From NCBI RefSeq assembly GCF_030651615.1, contig NZ_JAUSCG010000194.1, positions 1 to 8,967 on the forward strand: a stretch of DNA of 8,967 bases. Direction: 5' to 3'. A program made the position numbers and the translations under genes. The stretch comes from Methanocalculus sp. Lineage in GTDB: Archaea; Halobacteriota; Methanomicrobia; Methanomicrobiales; Methanocorpusculaceae. The notes beneath the pieces were generated by a model. The model saw nothing but the letters and a program-made list of their open reading frames with translations, was not told the origin of the DNA and searched no databases. Positions 5,534 through 8,967 of this stretch are shown here, one piece after another; within the stretch, counting starts at the first letter, position 1; the number at the start of each line of letters is the position of its first letter.

Positions 5534-6913
5534 TTACCAGCCTTTTCCCCTCCGTGAAGACCCTCTCTTTGATCTCTTCTTTTTGAGGAGTATGATACCG
5601 CCTGCAAGGAGGAGAAGCACAAGAGCCGCACCACCAATTATGATGAGATCCGGTTTGGATTCAAGAGTGATTATTACCGAATCCTGCAGACCATCGATTG
5701 GGATCGTAAGTTCAGCATTTCCATCACGGTATCCGTCTTTTGTCACTGTTAAGGTGTATTTCTGCCCTGGAATTAAGGATATAAAGATCAGCCCGGTCTG
5801 ATCGGTTGTTCTCTTCTCTTCTCCGGCTATTGTAATCGCTGCACCGGAAATAACTGAATTTGATGAGTCCTGTACAAGTACCCGAACAGATACAGGTGTA
5901 TAGACCAGGTTTGCGATGAAGTCAATCGAATCTTCGGATACGGTGATATTCTGGCCATAGGATTCAAAACCGGGCTTTCTGATCTCAAGGAGATACGTTC
6001 CGGCACCGAGTTTGTTCAAAGATGCCCGACCATATGTGTCAGTCTTTCTGAGGAGGAGACCATCAAGGTACACATCAGCACCCTCAATGACTTTCTTCTC
6101 GGGATCAAAAACCGAGACAAATGGAGAGTGGTACGCCTTTGAGAGTCTTATTGAGAGAACCTGCTGATCACTCGATATATACTGCCGCATCGAACTGCTC
6201 TGATACGCAGATGCTCTCACAGATATGAGGTATTCGTTACCCTGCTTCAGATGTGATGAGAGGGTACCGTCAGTTCCGGTCACTCCTCGCACCACATTAT
6301 CGACGGTTATCTCTGCACCGCTGAGGGGAGATCCCGTCTCTGCATCAGTGACACGGAATGCGAACTGGTCAGAACGGGTCATCATCTGTGAGATCTCACG
6401 GCTTGAACCCGAGAGTTCGACAGAGGTCTGTGCGTCCCGATAATTCAGTGCCGTGATGAAGACCTGATAGGTCTCTCCATCCTCAAGGGTAAAGACAGCT
6501 TTTCCATCAGAAGAGGTCTCACCCGTCTTTTCAAAGGAAGAACCAACAACCCTCACAATGGCGGACCTGAGAGGAACGATATTCTCATCATATACATACA
6601 CGGTCAGGAGTGTTGATGTCCTCGTGAGAGGGATGGTAACGGTCGTCTGTGAGGAGTCAACAAGCACCGTCCTCGTCGCATAGCCATTCCTACTCACCCT
6701 GAGATTGAATGAGGATGTCCCGGCATGAGAATAGTAATAACGTCCGTAGCTGTCGGTCACCCCGATATAGCTCGAAGCAATGTAGATCTCAGCACCCGAT
6801 AGCGTATTTCCCTCGGAGTCTTTAATAGTAATTTGAAGCGTTACCACTGCCTGCACTGTTCCGATCAGGAACAGAAGGAGGAGGAGACCGACGATGAAAC
6901 GCACAGAACGCAT
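5534..6913 (-). CDS. Membrane-anchored surface protein with five carboxypeptidase-regulatory-like repeats
   Basis: The protein has 459 residues from the ATG at 6913. Residues 1-22 are a classic signal peptide (MRSVRFIVGLLLLLFLIGTV, cut near VQA). Five tandem beta-sandwich repeats of ~75-80 residues follow (~25-99, 102-178, 183-259, 264-338, 340-419). Each has the carboxypeptidase-regulatory/PEGA-like pattern of a small-residue turn, a strand, a T-D-x-x-G turn and a GY or GF strand: LSGAEIYI...TDSYG, LRSAIVRV...TSSDG, LSGAEITV...TGTDG, IEGADVYL...TDTYG, ISGAAITI...TDQTG. Residues ~423-443 form one membrane helix (LIIIGGAALVLLLLAGGIIL), then a cytoplasmic tail rich in Lys and Arg. There is no peptidase; these folds serve as rigid surface modules or carbohydrate/protein binders. 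An in-frame GTG at 6979 overlaps the AMP phosphorylase end and would put ~22 polar residues before the signal peptide, so 6913 is preferred. The gap from AMP phosphorylase is 28 bases, so read-through is likely; no clear ribosome site is seen. Confidence 0.88.
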   Translation of the reverse strand: MRSVRFIVGLLLLLFLIGTVQAVVTLQITIKDSEGNTLSGAEIYIASSYIGVTDSYGRYYYSHAGTSSFNLRVSRNGYATRTVLVDSSQTTVTIPLTRTSTLLTVYVYDENIVPLRSAIVRVVGSSFEKTGETSSDGKAVFTLEDGETYQVFITALNYRDAQTSVELSGSSREISQMMTRSDQFAFRVTDAETGSPLSGAEITVDNVVRGVTGTDGTLSSHLKQGNEYLISVRASAYQSSSMRQYISSDQQVLSIRLSKAYHSPFVSVFDPEKKVIEGADVYLDGLLLRKTDTYGRASLNKLGAGTYLLEIRKPGFESYGQNITVSEDSIDFIANLVYTPVSVRVLVQDSSNSVISGAAITIAGEEKRTTDQTGLIFISLIPGQKYTLTVTKDGYRDGNAELTIPIDGLQDSVIITLESKPDLIIIGGAALVLLLLAGGIILLKKKRSKRGSSRRGKGW

Positions 6914-6941
6914 ATACAGGTTAATATTGCCGCATCCGCTA

Positions 6942-8480
6942 TTAGTGCATCGGTGATCGCCAGTGATTTCCGGGAACACGATCGATCAGCATTCCTTCAA
7001 CTGCTATCGGCATGAGACGACGGGCTTCTTCGAGTGCTTTCTGGAGACGCCAGCTGCGGTTGGCATAGATGGTGAAGATCGGATCTCCCTTCTTCACATG
7101 CTGCCCCTGTTTCTTATGGAGAAGGATACCGGCCCCATGATCATGGGGGGATCCGGCAGCCCGTGCGATCGTAATCAGGGCGCGGTTATGCATCTCGACA
7201 ACATAGCCGGTCTCTGGTGCGTTCACCGTAAAAGAGTGCTCTCCGGGGGGGAGATCCTCGGGCTTCACGGTTGAGTCTCCTCCCTGCACCTCGATGATCT
7301 TCTGCATCATTGCATCCGCTTTCCCCGATGTGAGGAGATCAATTGCAGCACTTGTGCCGGTGCCCGGCTGAACCTTTCCCGCCATCTCAAGGGCGATTCC
7401 CGCAATGACCGCACTCTTCTGGATGAGTGAGTCGGGTGCAACTGAACCTTTGAGAATAGCAAGGGCTTCTGCGACTTCAAGATTAACACCGATGGATCTC
7501 CCAATGGGTGTATCTCCATAGGTGAGCGCGCATTCAACCCGCATTCCAAGGCGATCACCGAGCTCCATGAAGTCGCGGGCGAGGCGGCGGCCTTCTTCTA
7601 CGGTCGTGACCTTTGCATGCCGTCCGACCGGGATATCGATGACGACGAGATCAGCACCGACTGCGAACTTTTTCGCCATCACCGAGGCGAGCATCTGACC
7701 ATGAGGGTCGATTTTGAGAGGGTATTCATAGAGGATGATCTTGTCATCTGCCGGAGCAATATTGGTTGCACCCCCCCAGACGATAGCACCACCGACTTTT
7801 TCTGTCATTGTCTGGAGTTCAGATGCCGAGAAGGAGACCGGGGCGAGTGCCTCCATCAGATCAGCTGTTCCCCCGGCCCCGGTGATCGCACGTGAGCTGG
7901 TCTTTGGGCATTTCAGACCGGCTGCCACGATGATCGGAACGACAAGAAGGGTGATCTTGTTGCCTGGGACACCCCCAATCGAGTGTTTGTCAACGATCGG
8001 ATGTGATGCAAAGGAGAGCTTTTCACCTGTTGCGACCGTTGCACGGGTGAGGTACTCTATCTCATCCATGTCAAGGCCATTGATGTAGGTGCCGACGAGA
8101 TACGCACTGATCTCACCTGGTGAAAGGGTATCATCGACGATCTCGCGGACAATAGACTGGGTCTCTTCCATCGTAAGTTTTCCGCCGTCCATCTTCTTCT
8201 TGATGAAGTCGATGGATGCGGGTCGGCCGACGGCCCGAACCTCGATCGGCTCACCCCCTTCAAGCTGGAGTTTCCGGTTCGTCACCTGGTAGACACCGGC
8301 TGTCCCCTGCGGGAGCATGGTAGCAGTTGTTGTCACAAAAGCCTGTGCAACAGTCTTCTTCTCTTCATTGATCACCTCGACCCGATCACCGTCAAGGACG
8401 CCGATGGTGCGGGCATCATCACGATTCAGAAGGAGACCACGGTATTCGATGTCAAGCACTTTTCCAGAGAGACGAACCAT
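6942..8480 (-). CDS. deoA: AMP phosphorylase
   Basis: This 512-residue enzyme belongs to the thymidine phosphorylase superfamily, archaeal AMP phosphorylase branch (~500-510 residues). It splits AMP (also CMP/UMP) with phosphate into the free base and ribose 1,5-bisphosphate, the first step of the archaeal route through R15P isomerase to ribulose 1,5-bisphosphate and form III RuBisCO. Residues ~1-85 form the archaeal N-terminal beta domain (MVRLSGKVLDIEYRGLLLN). The helical domain follows, then the phosphate-binding motif DKHSIGGVPGNK (164-175, thymidine phosphorylase DKHSTGGVGDK) and SSRAITGAGGTADLME (195-210), where the Arg and the GGT-x-D are family hallmarks. The C-terminal alpha/beta domain includes GSPHDHGAGI and HVKKGDPIFTIY. 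The ATG at 8480 matches the family start and has GGGGGT eight bases upstream. It is cytosolic. No RuBisCO or R15P isomerase gene lies in this window. The downstream surface-protein gene starts 28 bases after its stop. Confidence 0.95.
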   Translation of the reverse strand: MVRLSGKVLDIEYRGLLLNRDDARTIGVLDGDRVEVINEEKKTVAQAFVTTTATMLPQGTAGVYQVTNRKLQLEGGEPIEVRAVGRPASIDFIKKKMDGGKLTMEETQSIVREIVDDTLSPGEISAYLVGTYINGLDMDEIEYLTRATVATGEKLSFASHPIVDKHSIGGVPGNKITLLVVPIIVAAGLKCPKTSSRAITGAGGTADLMEALAPVSFSASELQTMTEKVGGAIVWGGATNIAPADDKIILYEYPLKIDPHGQMLASVMAKKFAVGADLVVIDIPVGRHAKVTTVEEGRRLARDFMELGDRLGMRVECALTYGDTPIGRSIGVNLEVAEALAILKGSVAPDSLIQKSAVIAGIALEMAGKVQPGTGTSAAIDLLTSGKADAMMQKIIEVQGGDSTVKPEDLPPGEHSFTVNAPETGYVVEMHNRALITIARAAGSPHDHGAGILLHKKQGQHVKKGDPIFTIYANRSWRLQKALEEARRLMPIAVEGMLIDRVPGNHWRSPMH

Positions 8481-8488
8481 GAGATATA

Positions 8489-8505
8489 ACCCCCGGATAT
8501 TCCGG
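8489..8505 (-). promoter_or_regulatory. Ribosome site and small hairpin in the AMP phosphorylase leader
   Basis: On the minus strand the leader reads CCGGA-ATA-TCCGG (8505 to 8493), a perfect 5-bp stem with a 3-base loop. Its 3' arm runs straight into GGGGGT (8494-8489), which is eight bases before the ATG. GGGGGT differs from GGAGGT by one base. The hairpin overlaps the ribosome site by two bases and could modulate its access. Confidence 0.4.
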
Positions 8506-8560
8506 TGTAGTGTATGGATCTCAGTTGTTATCAGGGATAAGGGTTGCCGGATGATTCCAT

Positions 8561-8568
8561 CATATAAT
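8561..8568 (-). promoter_or_regulatory. Candidate TATA box (ATTATATG) of AMP phosphorylase
   Basis: On the minus strand GAATTATATGATGG is the best TATA-like element upstream of the gene. It predicts a start near 8540 and a leader of about 60 bases containing the hairpin and ribosome site. The frame is also open upstream of the ATG to a stop near 8666, but that part does not resemble the enzyme family. Confidence 0.4.
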
Positions 8569-8742
8569 TCACAGCCGATAGCTCCCACTAGCACCTCAGC
8601 CTTCCAAATCCACCTGAGATCATCAACAAGACGCCGTTTCTTCTCATCTTCAATCAGTATCCTGTGTTAGAGAGGAATGCTCACGCTAAGGCGAAAAGAC
8701 ACAAAGAGGGTGCTATAACCCCTAAACAGAAGAAACGTGGCG

Positions 8743-8760
8743 GCTTAAGCGTCCTTGAGC
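8743..8760 (+). other. Conserved hairpin in repeat copy 1 (GCTTAAG-CGTC-CTTGAGC)
   Basis: Positions 8743-8749 pair with 8754-8760 over seven base pairs, including one T-G wobble when read as plus-strand RNA, around a CGTC tetraloop. The identical element recurs at 8855-8872 in copy 2. It sits in the part of the unit that is nearly invariant. The 8-bp palindrome GCTTAAGC overlaps it. Confidence 0.5.
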
Positions 8761-8854
8761 GTGATCCAATTGTACATGGTGGAGACGAAGACTCACGCGA
8801 AGGCGCAAAGACGCAAAGAGGTGCTGTGACCCACCAAAAAGAAGAGACGTGGTG

Positions 8855-8872
8855 GCTTAAGCGTCCTTGAGC
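8855..8872 (+). other. Conserved hairpin in repeat copy 2 (GCTTAAG-CGTC-CTTGAGC)
   Basis: This is the same seven-pair stem and CGTC loop as in copy 1, 112 bases further on. Copy 3 is cut before reaching this part. Confidence 0.5.
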
Positions 8873-8967
8873 GTGATCCAATTGCACATGGTGGAGACGA
8901 AGACTCACGCAAAGGCGCAAAGACGCAAAGAGGTGCTGTGACCCACCAAAAAGAAGAGACGTGGTGG

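Larger units (their letters stand above)
8670..8967. repeat. Tandem array of a 112-bp repeat, at least 2.6 copies, cut by the window end
   Basis: Three copies start with CTCACGC at 8680, 8792 and 8904, exactly 112 bases apart. Weak similarity extends left to ~8670, and the third copy is cut at 8967. Copies 2 and 3 differ at one base over the shared 64. Copy 1 matches copy 2 at 47 of the last 48 bases but has many changes and small indels in its first ~64. Each unit opens with an 8-base sub-repeat (ACGCAAAG GCGCAAAG ACGCAAAG in copy 3). It carries a hairpin in its conserved half, and copies 2 and 3 also have CCACC/GGTGG arms around a purine-rich loop. Frames across it give Arg/Leu/Cys/Val-rich translations on minus and Arg/Glu/Lys-rich ones on plus, typical of spurious calls. 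I regard it as non-coding. Confidence 0.9.

Noticed and set aside
6914..6979. GTG start at 6979 for the repeat surface protein.
   Set aside because: It would place about 22 polar residues before a clear signal peptide and overlap the AMP phosphorylase end.
8481..8594. GTG start at 8594 for AMP phosphorylase.
   Set aside because: The added 38 residues do not match the family, and the ATG at 8480 has a ribosome site and the conserved N-terminus.
8664..8920. Open frames across the repeat array on both strands (plus 8664-8870, minus 8681-8920).
   Set aside because: They are translations of the 112-bp repeat. The minus frame gives the RLCVSLR / LCVFAPSRE type of sequence that commonly arises from CGCAAAG repeats and is not a real protein. 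No ribosome site or fold supports either.
8670..8967. CRISPR array.
   Set aside because: The period is 112 bases with no 24-37-base repeat separated by unique spacers; the whole unit is repeated. No cas gene is present.

Overview
The window looks like chromosomal DNA of a methanogenic euryarchaeon, most likely order Methanomicrobiales. The case rests on an NrpR-type nitrogen repressor, an archaeal AMP phosphorylase, TATA-box promoters, ribosome sites resembling GGAGGTGATC, and large secreted Ig-like/VWA surface proteins. The family calls are firm; the exact genus is not determined.

Layout. (1) 2-793, plus strand: C-terminal 263 residues of an unrecognised, charged, probably disordered protein ending in about five degenerate 17-20-residue repeats. 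(2) 790-2176, minus strand: a two-gene operon, first a dCTP deaminase/dUTPase-family gene (1736-2176), then an overlapping single-NRD nrpR (790-1749). nrpR runs tail-to-tail into gene 1, and both TAG stops lie within one CTAG. (3) 2177-2273: short intergenic region with one TATA-like element that could serve both directions. (4) 2274-2345, plus strand: tRNA-Arg with anticodon TCG. (5) 2347-5451, minus strand: a 1034-residue secreted protein with Ig-like domains and a VWA domain carrying an intact metal site, probably made from a leaderless mRNA. (6) 5534-6913, minus strand: a 459-residue cell-surface protein with signal peptide, five carboxypeptidase-regulatory-like beta-sandwich repeats, one C-terminal membrane helix and a basic tail. 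(7) 6942-8480, minus strand: AMP phosphorylase. (8) 8481-8967: no credible gene. It holds the AMP phosphorylase promoter/leader and a tandem array of a 112-bp repeat that runs off the window end.

Function. AMP phosphorylase and the Dcd-family enzyme serve nucleotide salvage and dNTP pool hygiene. NrpR represses nitrogen genes. The two surface proteins are neighbours on the same strand and look like an extracellular adhesion or scaffold pair: one is membrane-anchored, the other has no visible anchor. I found no CRISPR array, transposase, integrase or toxin-antitoxin pair. The points most worth a second look are the Dcd-family protein lacking the deaminase glutamate, the leaderless promoter with an abutting inverted repeat before the VWA gene, the aromatic-rich VWA insertions, and the unevenly diverged 112-bp array with a conserved hairpin.
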